Both the position numbers and the translations under genes were made by a program. From NCBI RefSeq assembly GCF_003399635.1, contig NZ_NBXB01000041.1, positions 1 through 64,000 of the forward strand: DNA of 64,000 nucleotides, written 5' to 3'. Below are positions 1 to 6,814 of the stretch, in pieces (within the stretch, counting starts at the first letter, position 1; each line of letters begins with the position of its first letter). The notes under the pieces are model-generated. The model was not told the origin of the DNA. It searched no databases and saw nothing but the letters and a program-made list of their open reading frames with translations. The DNA is from Subtercola boreus. GTDB lineage: Bacteria; Actinomycetota; Actinomycetes; Actinomycetales; Microbacteriaceae.

Positions 1-2
1 AG

Positions 3-68
3 ACCATGAACGACCCAACCACCGCGATCGAGGAGGTGACAACACTGCCCGAACTCATCGCCGCCTAA
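3..68 (+). CDS. C-terminal end of a gene cut by the window edge
   Basis: An open frame enters from the left edge and stops at TAA (66-68). The readable tail ends in ...TTLPELIAA. An ATG at 6-8 lies in frame, so this could also be a 20-residue ORF, but no ribosome binding site can be seen before it. The family cannot be recognised from this little sequence. The 86 bases up to the next gene hold nothing I can identify. Confidence 0.3.
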   Translation, partial: TMNDPTTAIEEVTTLPELIAA

Positions 69-154
69 GCTTCAACCACTGACCTCAACCGGCAAAGCGA
101 AAGCACACCACTCGAGGGGACGTCACCACGGATTGTCCCACCATCGCTGCTTCA

Positions 155-661
155 CTACGGAGCGCTTCGTTTCGACCCGAGGGCGCGTGCTGGAACTTTA
201 CGAGAGGCGTCGGCCGGCTGACACAGCAGCCCCAGGCTGATGCCGTAGATTATATGAGCCGCGACTATCGTCCAGGCGCGACCTGGACGGTCGCGATGCG
301 CTGGTGGTAGAACGCCGACGAGCGGCAACCAGCCTTCGTAGCTCACCGCCCACACGAGAAGACCGTAGCCGAACCCACTGCAGGCATTTACTCGGCCAGA
401 GCGCCGGAGTGCGTAAGCAAAAGCTGCGTACCCTGCACCTCCCGCAGCTCCGTACGCGAAGTGGCCGAGCAGAGCCGTCCGGTCAGCAGTATTCGTTCTC
501 GAGGTTGGGAAAAAATGGTCCACAATGATCTGTGGTGGTTTTCGATCGATGAGCCGCATCCTGTCGGCAGCGATGAACACCGTGCTCATCGCCGCCGTGG
601 CTAAAACACCAGCTGTTGTTCCCCCCACCAGGACGCGACGCACGAAGACGTGTTGGCACAT
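155..661 (-). CDS. Small multi-pass membrane protein, DUF1440/YagU-like
   Basis: 168 residues starting at ATG (659-661). Hydrophobic stretches lie near residues 9-31, 64-88, 97-118 and 130-148, which suggests about four membrane spans. The layout (an Ala/Gly-rich first helix, then a polar segment rich in D, R and T, then a Gly-rich second helix) resembles the DUF1440/YagU family of inner-membrane proteins. The C-terminal 20 residues are basic and probably cytoplasmic. The call rests on overall resemblance, not on a diagnostic motif, and the function is unknown. It stands alone, with decayed sequence downstream on the chromosome. Confidence 0.5.
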   Translation of the reverse strand: MCQHVFVRRVLVGGTTAGVLATAAMSTVFIAADRMRLIDRKPPQIIVDHFFPTSRTNTADRTALLGHFAYGAAGGAGYAAFAYALRRSGRVNACSGFGYGLLVWAVSYEGWLPLVGVLPPAHRDRPGRAWTIVAAHIIYGISLGLLCQPADASRKVPARALGSKRSAP

Positions 662-705
662 GCGCCTAGTGTGTCAGAAGTCGCTCGGCGCGACTCTGTT
701 CCGAA

Positions 706-915
706 TCAGTCAGATCTGCCGAGCTTGCTGAGGAAGCCTGCCACCGGCCGCTGCTGTTCGCCCTGCTGCGCGGCGAGAACGATCAGGACCGTCGTCAGCG
801 CAGGGGTGACCCACTGGTAGCACCGTTCAGTCCAACGGCGCCCATCAGGGTACCTCTGAACCAGGCGGCGAGGCCCACATCGTGCAGGCTACGAACAAAT
901 GTGTTGCGTTCAGAT
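706..915 (-). pseudogene. Remnant of an actinobacterial membrane-protein gene, internally deleted
   Basis: Reading the minus strand from about 915, one frame gives FVRSLHDVGLAAWFRGTLMG followed by AVGLNGA, which I recognise as the N-terminal region of a conserved actinobacterial membrane protein of unknown function. After about position 825 the match continues in another frame as QWVTPALTTVLIVLAAQQGE and on to a stop at 706-708, which matches the C-terminal end of the same family. The middle of the protein, roughly 100 or more residues, is missing, the frame changes at the joint, and no start codon remains upstream. This is a dead gene. The family assignment is from memory; the frame change and missing start are seen directly. 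Confidence 0.55.
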
Positions 916-1062
916 ATGCGAATTCCTCTCAAGGGTGAACTCTCAACTATCCGCACTACCCGGACCGGTGTGCACTTCACTGCGGTCGCAGAAGCACTCG
1001 GCGTGACCGCGAAAAAGCGAATGTGGGGTTTTGTGGGGTCTGGAGAGGTCCTGAATTGGAAG

Positions 1063-1102
1063 AGCCCCCCAGATCCTCGTAAGCACGGGGAACTGGAGGG
1101 CT
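1063..1102 (-). terminator. Hairpin downstream of tRNA-Ser
   Basis: On the minus strand, just after the tRNA, a 10-bp stem (1093-1102 with 1063-1072, one G-T pair) encloses a 20-base loop and is followed by CTTCC. It fits a terminator or processing hairpin for the tRNA transcript. There is no true T-tract. Confidence 0.45.
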
Positions 1103-1108
1103 TTCCGA

Positions 1109-1198
1109 TGGCGGTACCGGTGGGATTTGAACCCACGGTGCTCTTTCAAGCACACATGTTTTCGAGACATGTACCTTCGGCCGCTCGGACACGGTACC
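1109..1198 (-). tRNA. tRNA-Ser (anticodon CGA)
   Basis: On the minus strand a 7-bp acceptor stem GGTACCG/CGGTACC closes a class II tRNA with a long variable arm, anticodon loop CTCGAAA (anticodon CGA) and T loop TTCAAAT. The discriminator base is G and CCA is encoded (1109-1111). It reads serine UCG codons. The gene is intact. Confidence 0.93.
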
Positions 1199-1250
1199 GG
1201 GGAATACCTTACGGCACCCCGCAGCAGGGCGCCAATCCGGGCGCCATGCG

Positions 1251-1451
1251 CTACTCCTCGCCAGCCTTCCGGGCATCGCCCGCCTGCTCCATCGCCTCCG
1301 CGTGCCGGGTCTTGCCCTCGGCGATCAGCTCGTCGTGGCCGCGCGCGACCCCGACCGCTTCGGTCAGCCGGCCGTTGACGGCGGCGACAGCATCCGGAAT
1401 CGACACCGGAGTCAGTGCATCCGCGATGCCGTCGACCGACGTGTCGTACAC
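1251..1451 (-). CDS. Small CsbD-like stress protein or fragment
   Basis: From a GTG at 1449-1451 the frame encodes 66 residues ending at TAG (1251-1253). The second half, GRLTEAVGVARGHDELIAEG followed by K, then an Ala/Glu-rich helix, has the pattern of CsbD-type stress proteins (G-K/R-x-x-E-A-x-G-x-x-x-G-x-x-x-L-x-A-E-G-K). The frame stays open upstream to 1808, but the upstream part is not protein-like and crosses a promoter and terminator on the other strand, so I place the start at the GTG. No clear ribosome binding site precedes it, so it may be the tail of a truncated gene. Confidence 0.4.
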   Translation of the reverse strand: MYDTSVDGIADALTPVSIPDAVAAVNGRLTEAVGVARGHDELIAEGKTRHAEAMEQAGDARKAGEE

Positions 1452-1601
1452 ACGGATGCTGTTCGAGTCCTTCAGCGGCGTGTCGCTGGTCGCCTGCTCG
1501 GCGTGTTGACGCGGGCGTACGTGTCGCAGTCTGGCGTGGAGACACGACTGACCTCGACCTGGGTGCGGGATGCCTTGTCTCAGGCTAAACCACACGCTCT
1601 G

Positions 1602-1630
1602 TTGACACGGAATGAGCGCGCGGGTATCGT
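1602..1630 (+). promoter_or_regulatory. Strong sigma-70-type promoter for the rtcB leader
   Basis: A perfect -35 TTGACA (1602-1607) is separated by 17 bases from TATCGT (1625-1630). This is one of the closest matches to the housekeeping consensus in the window. Transcription should start near 1637 and run through the 34-codon ORF into the hairpin at 1810-1840, ahead of rtcB. Confidence 0.65.
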
Positions 1631-1688
1631 CGCAAGGCTGTGTCGGACGGGCACACATCGAGCGAGAACCATCGGAACGGAGCAGGCC

Positions 1689-1793
1689 ATGCGCGGCTAC
1701 CAGCAGCAGTCCACGCTTCGCTCCGACCTGCCCGCAAACGGGCGGCCCCTCCCCCTCGATCCCCGCTCCCTCGATCCCCTCGACGCTCCGTAG
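1689..1793 (+). CDS. 34-residue leader ORF upstream of rtcB
   Basis: ATG (1689-1691) follows a modest ribosome binding site (CGGAG, 6 bases away). The frame ends at TAG (1791-1793), 16 bases before a terminator hairpin. The peptide is polar and rich in Arg, Leu and Pro (MRGYQQQSTLRSDLPANGRP then a repeated LDP/LDPLD tail). It resembles no family I know. Its place between a strong promoter and a terminator suggests either a regulatory leader peptide or a small RNA; the coding status is unproven. Confidence 0.35.
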   Translation: MRGYQQQSTLRSDLPANGRPLPLDPRSLDPLDAP

Positions 1794-1809
1794 AGAAACA
1801 CTCTGCACA

Positions 1810-1840
1810 GGGCTCCGACCATCGAGGTCGGGGCCCTTTT
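1810..1840 (+). terminator. Intrinsic terminator or attenuator in front of rtcB
   Basis: An 11-bp stem (1810-1820 with 1825-1835, one G-T pair) with a 4-base loop is followed by TTTTCTG. It is the best formed intrinsic terminator near this gene. It ends the leader transcript 66 bases before the rtcB start codon, so rtcB needs either read-through or its own promoter. Confidence 0.7.
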
Positions 1841-1906
1841 CTGCGTTGCGGGCCTTTCCGTAGCGCCGGCGCGTCGAAACCTGAAGAAACGAAAGAAAGA
1901 AAGGTC

Positions 1907-3091
1907 ATGAAGAAGATCACCGAACGCCTGCTGTCGTGGGCGAGCATCCTCGAGGAGAACACTCTCGAGCAGGCCCGCACCTCATCGCGCATGCCCTTCA
2001 TCTACCCGCACCTCGCCCTGATGCCCGACGCCCACCTCGGGCTGGGCGCCACGGTCGGTTCGGTCATCCCGACGCTCGGCGCGGTCATGCCCGCGGCGGT
2101 CGGCGTCGACATCGGTTGCGGCATGATCGCGGTGAAGACGCAGTTCACGGCTCTGGATGTCGCGGCCCGCGTCGCCGGCGGCACCCCGCTCAGCGACCTG
2201 CGCGAACAGATCGAGCGCGCCATCCCGCTCTCGGCCGGAGGCCGGAACAACAAGATCGTCGCGACGGCTGCGCCCCGCGTCGCCGAGCTCGAGGCCCTGG
2301 CCGTCGAGGCCGGTTTCGACCCGGCGACGCGCGCGAAGGCGTGGGCGCTGCAGCTCGGCACGCTCGGCAGCGGCAACCACTTCATCGAGGTGTCGCTCGA
2401 CGAGAACGATCAGGTCTGGCTGTTCCTGCACTCGGGCAGCCGCGGGGTCGGCAACCGCATCGCCCAGCACCACATCAAGGTCGCGCAGGCGCTCATGACA
2501 AAATGGTGGATCCCGCTCGCCGACCGCGACCTCGCCTACCTGGTGGAGGGAACGCCGGAGTTCGACCGTTACATCGCCGAGCTCCGCTGGGCCCAGCACT
2601 TCGCCCTGCTGAACCGTGAGGAGATGATGGACAGGGTCATCCGCCAGCTCGGCGACTTCATGGGCGCTGCGGTCGAAGACGTGGAACGCATCAACTGCCA
2701 CCACAACTTCACGCAGAAGGAGACTCACTTCGGAAAGAGCGTGTGGCTGTCGCGGAAGGGCGCGATCTCGGCGCGGGCCGGGCAGGCGGGACTCATCCCG
2801 GGGTCGATGGGCACGGCGTCGTACGTGGTCGCCGGGCGCGGCAATGTGCTTGCGCTCGAGTCGTCGCCGCACGGCGCGGGGCGGTCGCACTCCCGGAGTG
2901 CGGCGCGGCGCGAGTTCACGCACGAGCAGTCGCGGGAGGCGATGGTCGGGATCGAGTTCCGCGACACGGCGGCGTTCATCGACGAGATCCCGGCGGCGTA
3001 CAAGCCGATCGACCAGGTGATGGCCGATGCCGCCGACCTGGTCGAGGTGCGTCACATGCTGCGGCAGATCCTGAACGTGAAGGGCGACTGA
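1907..3091 (+). CDS. rtcB: RNA-splicing ligase RtcB
   Basis: 394 residues, the usual length of the short bacterial RtcB. The family joins RNA 2',3'-cyclic phosphate or 3'-phosphate ends to 5'-OH ends, using GTP and Mn2+. Visible landmarks are VDIGCGM near residue 68 (metal-binding Cys), GTLGSGNHFIEV near 156, HSGSRGVGN near 178, CHHNFTQKE near 264 (metal-binding His) and GRSHSRSAA near 325, which holds the His that takes GMP. The start is the ATG at 1907, because the protein begins MKKITERLLSW as in homologues; longer open frame upstream runs through the terminator. A terminator sits just upstream and a hairpin repeat follows. Bacterial RtcB is often tied to RNA repair, but no RtcA or archease is nearby. 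Confidence 0.93.
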   Translation: MKKITERLLSWASILEENTLEQARTSSRMPFIYPHLALMPDAHLGLGATVGSVIPTLGAVMPAAVGVDIGCGMIAVKTQFTALDVAARVAGGTPLSDLREQIERAIPLSAGGRNNKIVATAAPRVAELEALAVEAGFDPATRAKAWALQLGTLGSGNHFIEVSLDENDQVWLFLHSGSRGVGNRIAQHHIKVAQALMTKWWIPLADRDLAYLVEGTPEFDRYIAELRWAQHFALLNREEMMDRVIRQLGDFMGAAVEDVERINCHHNFTQKETHFGKSVWLSRKGAISARAGQAGLIPGSMGTASYVVAGRGNVLALESSPHGAGRSHSRSAARREFTHEQSREAMVGIEFRDTAAFIDEIPAAYKPIDQVMADAADLVEVRHMLRQILNVKGD

Positions 3092-3140
3092 GGCGCGCCC
3101 CGGTGCCGGGGTGGCCTGGACCGGCCGGCGCCGCTTCATT

Positions 3141-3211
3141 CCCGATCGGGAGGAGCTCAGACGATGTGCGCCGAAGAGCGCGGCATACTCGCTGAGCTCC
3201 TCCCGAACGGG
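3141..3211. repeat. Long imperfect hairpin, class D
   Basis: 20-bp arms (3141-3160 and 3192-3211) with one mismatch and a 31-base loop, between rtcB and the PIG-L gene. The arm core GGGAGGAGCTCAG recurs at 50577-50588, where the loop is again 31 bases long. There is no T-tract on either strand. Confidence 0.7.
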
Positions 3212-3229
3212 TAGCAATACGCTGGGTGG

Positions 3230-4123
3230 ATGCCGTTCACCGAACTCGAAGGGCACCCCGGGGCATCCGTGGTGCTGCTGCACGCCCACCCCGACGACGA
3301 GACTCTCGCAACCGGGGGTCTCATGGCACGCCTCGCGGCGGATGGATATCGCGTGGTGCTCCTCACCGGAACCCGAGGCGAGCAGGGCGAGGTCGTGCCC
3401 GGGCCGCTCAAGCCGCTGGAGGGCACGCGGGAGCTTGCGGCGGTGCGCGTCGCGGAACTCGCCGCCGCGATGCGCGCGCTCGGGGTCGACGACCACCGTT
3501 TCCTCGGCGCCGTCGCCGGTGCAAGAGCGGAGGCCGGTGCCGGAGCGGGAGCCGATGCCCGGGCAGGAGCAAGAGCGAAAGCGGGAGCATCTGCCGAGGC
3601 ATCCGGCGCACGGGCTGCCGGACTGGACCCGCGCGTATATGCCGATTCGGGCATGCAGTGGGGGCCCGACGGCACGGCCATCGCGGCCGACGACGCTCCG
3701 GTTGACGCGCTGGGCCTGGCACCACTCGACGAGATCGTCGAAGACGCCCTTGTGGTCGTGCGGGATGTCGCCCCGCGCCTCTTGGTCAGTTACGACGAGC
3801 GTGGCGGGTACGGGCATCCGGACCACGTGCGGATGCACGACGCGGCCGTCACCGTATCGAGGTTGACGGGCATCCCTCTCTATACCGTCGTCGCTGATTG
3901 GAAGGGTGACGCACCCGCGGCCCCGGGCGACGTGGTCGTGCCACTCGGCGAACATCGCGCCGCCACATTCGCCGCACTGGCCGCCCACGCCACCCAGCTC
4001 ACTGTCGACGGCGGCGACATCATCCTCTCCGGTGGGCAGCGTCATACCGTTGCCGACGTCGAGGTGTTCAGGCGTTTCGATGGCGTCGGCCCGGTCGATT
4101 CCGATCGGGTCACGGCACCCTGA
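3230..4123 (+). CDS. PIG-L family (LmbE/MshB-like) deacetylase
   Basis: 297 residues. The signature AHPDDE near residues 19-24 (metal-binding His, catalytic Asp, metal-binding Asp and Glu) marks the PIG-L/LmbE zinc deacetylases, which remove N-acetyl groups from sugars such as GlcNAc-Ins in mycothiol synthesis. GHPDHVRMHDA near residue 195 supplies the third metal ligand. Between about residues 98 and 127 lies an Ala/Gly/Arg-rich low-complexity stretch absent from typical members, encoded by a quasi-repeated GCGGGAGC-type DNA. The gene stands alone, so the substrate cannot be told; it might be MshB or Mca-like, or act on another acetylated sugar. Confidence 0.85.
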   Translation: MPFTELEGHPGASVVLLHAHPDDETLATGGLMARLAADGYRVVLLTGTRGEQGEVVPGPLKPLEGTRELAAVRVAELAAAMRALGVDDHRFLGAVAGARAEAGAGAGADARAGARAKAGASAEASGARAAGLDPRVYADSGMQWGPDGTAIAADDAPVDALGLAPLDEIVEDALVVVRDVAPRLLVSYDERGGYGHPDHVRMHDAAVTVSRLTGIPLYTVVADWKGDAPAAPGDVVVPLGEHRAATFAALAAHATQLTVDGGDIILSGGQRHTVADVEVFRRFDGVGPVDSDRVTAP

Positions 4124-4150
4124 TTTCCGTCGATCACAAGGGGTCGAGTG

Positions 4151-4166
4151 TTAGGCTCGCCTTACC
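4151..4166 (+). promoter_or_regulatory. Possible DtxR/IdeR iron box
   Basis: TTAGGCTCGCCTTACC, 51 bases before the ATG of the next gene, resembles the actinobacterial iron-box consensus (TTAGGTTAGSCTAACCTAA); 13 of 19 positions agree by my alignment. Such boxes bind DtxR/IdeR with Fe2+ and repress iron-uptake genes. Only a single, imperfect site is seen. Confidence 0.4.
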
Positions 4167-4217
4167 AGGACTCGTAGAAACGTGCTCGGTCTTCAGAAGA
4201 AAGGCACATTCACCCAC

Positions 4218-4994
4218 ATGAGCTTCATCACCTCACCCGCCTTTGCGGAAAAGGGTTACGTCATCCTCGACTCCTACGACCAGGTCGGCGACCCGAAAGA
4301 GTGGCTCGACCTCGAATTCGTGGACTGGAAATCGTCGGGCGTCACCCGTTTCGCCCCCCTCGCAAGCGCGTTCGGCGAGATGGAGTGCAACGGATTCTGG
4401 AACCACACGCCGCCCCGCACCGACAAAGACGGCGTCTGGGTGCAGGCGAACGTGGATGTCGCGCCCATTCTGAAGGCCCGCGCAGAGGAGCCCGGAGCGA
4501 ACATCGGCCGCTGCCGCGTCATCGAACTGCAGCCGAACGACTACACGAATGCCATCTACAACCTGCATCAGGACGACAACAACCGGCTGAACCCCGAGGG
4601 CACTGGTTGGATCGTGCGTGGCTTCTTCAACCTGTCGGATGATCCGTCATCGGTGCTGATCCTGCGCGAAGACCGTTTCAATCCCGATACCGAGGTGCGC
4701 ATCCCGCTCCCCGCCGGCGCGCAGGTCATCGTCGACACCCAGCGGTTCTGGCACGCCGTCTGGCAGGTCGGCCCCGAGCCGCGTTACTGCCTGATCACCT
4801 CGTGGGAGTCGGGCCCTGAGCTCGACGCCTACATCGAGAAGTACCACGGTGCCTCGAACAACGTGAACCCTCCGCTGGATGCGCACGTCATCGAGGATGC
4901 CCAGGCCGAAGTGCGCCGCCGCCTCGCGGAACGCTCCGCCACCCTGGCCTCCCAGGGCAAGAAGCTCGCCGACCCGGTCGACCCCGAGGCGTAG
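4218..4994 (+). CDS. Fe(II)/2-oxoglutarate dioxygenase-like protein of unknown function
   Basis: 258 residues. The start is the ATG at 4218 (MSFITSPAFAEKG); a GTG 36 bases upstream is in frame but gives an unlikely N-terminus. The pattern NLHQDDNN near residue 116 followed by RFWHAVWQ near 178 and PRYCLITSWESG near 190 fits the H-x-D ... H ... R layout of double-stranded beta-helix Fe(II)/2OG enzymes: two metal ligands, a distal His and an Arg that could hold 2-oxoglutarate. I know of no characterised relative. A possible iron box lies upstream and a strong terminator directly downstream, so it is a single-gene unit. A role in iron-dependent hydroxylation or in the iron response is inference. 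Confidence 0.5.
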   Translation: MSFITSPAFAEKGYVILDSYDQVGDPKEWLDLEFVDWKSSGVTRFAPLASAFGEMECNGFWNHTPPRTDKDGVWVQANVDVAPILKARAEEPGANIGRCRVIELQPNDYTNAIYNLHQDDNNRLNPEGTGWIVRGFFNLSDDPSSVLILREDRFNPDTEVRIPLPAGAQVIVDTQRFWHAVWQVGPEPRYCLITSWESGPELDAYIEKYHGASNNVNPPLDAHVIEDAQAEVRRRLAERSATLASQGKKLADPVDPEA

Positions 4995-5018
4995 CTCGTC
5001 CCTGTCTGAAACGGTTCT

Positions 5019-5052
5019 GGATGCTCGCCTCCTCCACAGGGGGCGAGCATCC
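5019..5052 (+). terminator. Terminator after the dioxygenase-like gene
   Basis: A perfect 11-bp stem (GGATGCTCGCC at 5019-5029 with its complement at 5042-5052), a 12-base loop, then GTGTTTCT. It lies 25 bases after the stop codon and separates this gene from radA. Confidence 0.7.
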
Positions 5053-5116
5053 GTGTTTCTCCACAGCTTTCGCCGCGGCTCCCGCGGGTGTCGGTGGCCG
5101 AGCCTAGGGTGGAAGC

Positions 5117-6445
5117 ATGCCCACCAAGCCCCTCAGCAACTTCAAGTGCACCGAGTGCGGGTGGACGACCCTGCGCTGGGCCGGCCGCTGCGGTGAATGC
5201 CAGGCGTGGGGCACGGTCGTCTCTGCGGCCGAGTCCACGGGACTCCAGGGCCAGGTGCGGGCCGCCAACATCGACGAGGCGAGCATCGCCCGGCCGATCA
5301 CCGAGATCGAGACCGACGCCGCGATGCACTGGGCGACGGGCATCACCGAGTTCGACCGCGTGCTCGGCGGCGGCCTGGTGCCGGGGGTGGCGATTCTGCT
5401 CTCCGGCGAGCCGGGGGTCGGCAAGTCGACGCTGCTTTTGGAGGTCGCGGCGCGGGCAGCGCAGGAACACCTGCGGGTGCTCTATGTCAGCGCCGAGGAG
5501 TCCGTCGGGCAGATCAAGATGCGGGCCGAGCGAACCCGATCCCTCTCCCCCACCCTCATGCTCGCCGCCGAGACCGACCTCGCAACGATCCTCGGGCAGA
5601 TCGACGCCGTGATGCCGCACCTCGTGATCGTCGACTCCGTGCAGACGGTGAGCAGCTCACAGATCGAAGGCGCCGCCGGCGGGCCGACACAGGTACGGGC
5701 CGTGGCGTCGGCGCTCATCCGCGTGGCGAAGGAGCGATCGCTGCCGGTGCTGCTCGTCGGGCACGTCACGAAAGACGGCTCCATTGCCGGGCCCCGCGTG
5801 CTCGAACACCTCGTCGACGTCGTCTGCCAGTTCGAGGGAGACCGCCAGACGTCGCTGCGTTTCGTGCGCACCCTGAAGAACCGGTTCGGGCCGACCGACG
5901 AGGTGGGCTGCTTCGAGATGACCGGGGAGGGCATCCGCGAGGTGCCGGATCCGAGCGGGCTGTTTCTCAGCCGGGGCGCCGAGGCAGTGAGCGGCACCTG
6001 CGTCACCGTGGCGCTCGAGGGGCGCCGCGCCCTGCCCGTCGAGGTGCAGGCGCTCGTGGTCGCCACGACCGCGCCGAACCCGAGGCGGGTGACGAACGGG
6101 GTCGACTCCTCGCGTGTCTCGATGCTGCTGGCGGTGCTGGAGCGACGGCTGAAGGTGAAGCTCTCCGACAAAGACGTGTACGTCTCGACCGTCGGCGGGG
6201 TGAAGCTTACCGAGCCGTCGGCCGACCTCGCGATCGCCCTCGCCATCGCGTCGGCGAACAACGACAGGGCGCTCCCCCACAACTTCGTGGCCTTCGGCGA
6301 GATCAGCCTCGCCGGTGAAGTGCGCCCCGTGACATCCAGCGACCTGCGGGCCACGGAGGCGCGTCGCCTCGGTTTCACGAAGATCCTCGGGCCCGGCCAG
6401 ACGGGCATCCGCCAGGCCTTCGTCTCGGCCTTCGAGACGGCTTAG
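5117..6445 (+). CDS. radA: DNA repair protein RadA (Sms)
   Basis: 442 residues, about normal for RadA. Order: a four-Cys zinc finger at residues 10-29 (CTECGW...CGECQAW), a RecA-like ATPase with Walker A GEPGVGKST near 97-105, the RadA-specific KNRFG motif near 254-258, and a C-terminal Lon-protease-like domain without the catalytic site (LSDKDVYVSTVGG onward). RadA drives branch migration during recombination repair. It has its own start ATG at 5117 after a short spacer. No operon partner such as disA follows; the next gene is convergent. Confidence 0.95.
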   Translation: MPTKPLSNFKCTECGWTTLRWAGRCGECQAWGTVVSAAESTGLQGQVRAANIDEASIARPITEIETDAAMHWATGITEFDRVLGGGLVPGVAILLSGEPGVGKSTLLLEVAARAAQEHLRVLYVSAEESVGQIKMRAERTRSLSPTLMLAAETDLATILGQIDAVMPHLVIVDSVQTVSSSQIEGAAGGPTQVRAVASALIRVAKERSLPVLLVGHVTKDGSIAGPRVLEHLVDVVCQFEGDRQTSLRFVRTLKNRFGPTDEVGCFEMTGEGIREVPDPSGLFLSRGAEAVSGTCVTVALEGRRALPVEVQALVVATTAPNPRRVTNGVDSSRVSMLLAVLERRLKVKLSDKDVYVSTVGGVKLTEPSADLAIALAIASANNDRALPHNFVAFGEISLAGEVRPVTSSDLRATEARRLGFTKILGPGQTGIRQAFVSAFETA

Positions 6446-6626
6446 GGGCTCGCCACTTCGCGCACGCGCACTGCCCCCACTTCCCCCGCAGACCGCCCGC
6501 GCACGCGCGCGCTGCCCTCACCGCCCCCGCAGACCGCGCTCGCCACGCCCCACCCCTCCTCGGTACATTCCGCACCCCGCGCCACCCACCCCGCGCATTC
6601 CGCGCCCCGCGCCTCCCACGGCATCG

Positions 6627-6682
6627 CGAAGGGACGCAAATCGTTCCAAAAGCAGCGCGGTCCTACGTTTTGGGGCCCTTCG
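6627..6682. repeat. Long imperfect hairpin, class C
   Basis: Arms starting CGAAGGGACGCAAA (from 6627) pair, with about four mismatches, with the segment ending at 6682. This is the first of a doublet in the radA/esterase spacer. The outer arm sequence is shared with 6730-6785 and 39818-39873. Confidence 0.6.
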
Positions 6683-6729
6683 GCATGGGCAGAGTCGCGG
6701 AGACCACCCCGCAGCAGCCCTGAGAACTT

Positions 6730-6785
6730 CGAAGGACGCAAAATGCTCCACAGCTGCAGGTTTGGAGCACTTTGCGTCCTTTTCG
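6730..6785. repeat. Long imperfect hairpin, class C
   Basis: Arms 6730-6750 and 6763-6785 pair over about 20 bp, with a small bulge and one mismatch around a 12-base loop. It is the second member of the doublet and lies 30 bases from the esterase stop codon, so it could end transcription from both sides. Confidence 0.65.
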
Positions 6786-6814
6786 GGGCCCCGAGCGCGC
6801 CACGCGCCTGCCAG

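Larger units (their letters stand above)
6446..6814. other. Gene-free spacer with low-complexity DNA and two hairpins
   Basis: 369 bases between the convergent radA and carboxylesterase genes. The first 180 bases are C-rich, with loose repeats such as CGCGCCCCGC and CGCAGACCGC. The rest holds two class C hairpins (6627-6682 and 6730-6785). I see no protein-like frame and no poly-T terminator. Confidence 0.6.

Noticed and set aside
901-1509. A 202-codon plus-strand frame
   Set aside because: It crosses the tRNA-Ser gene in antisense and gives a translation without any family pattern.
1637-1840. SRP 4.5S RNA or other known structured RNA
   Set aside because: The transcript lacks the conserved SRP loop sequence and I see no known riboswitch core; left as an unknown leader.
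1982-4045. A 687-codon minus-strand frame opposite rtcB and the PIG-L gene
   Set aside because: Shadow of two well-supported genes; no motif, no start signal, and Arg/His/Val-biased translation.
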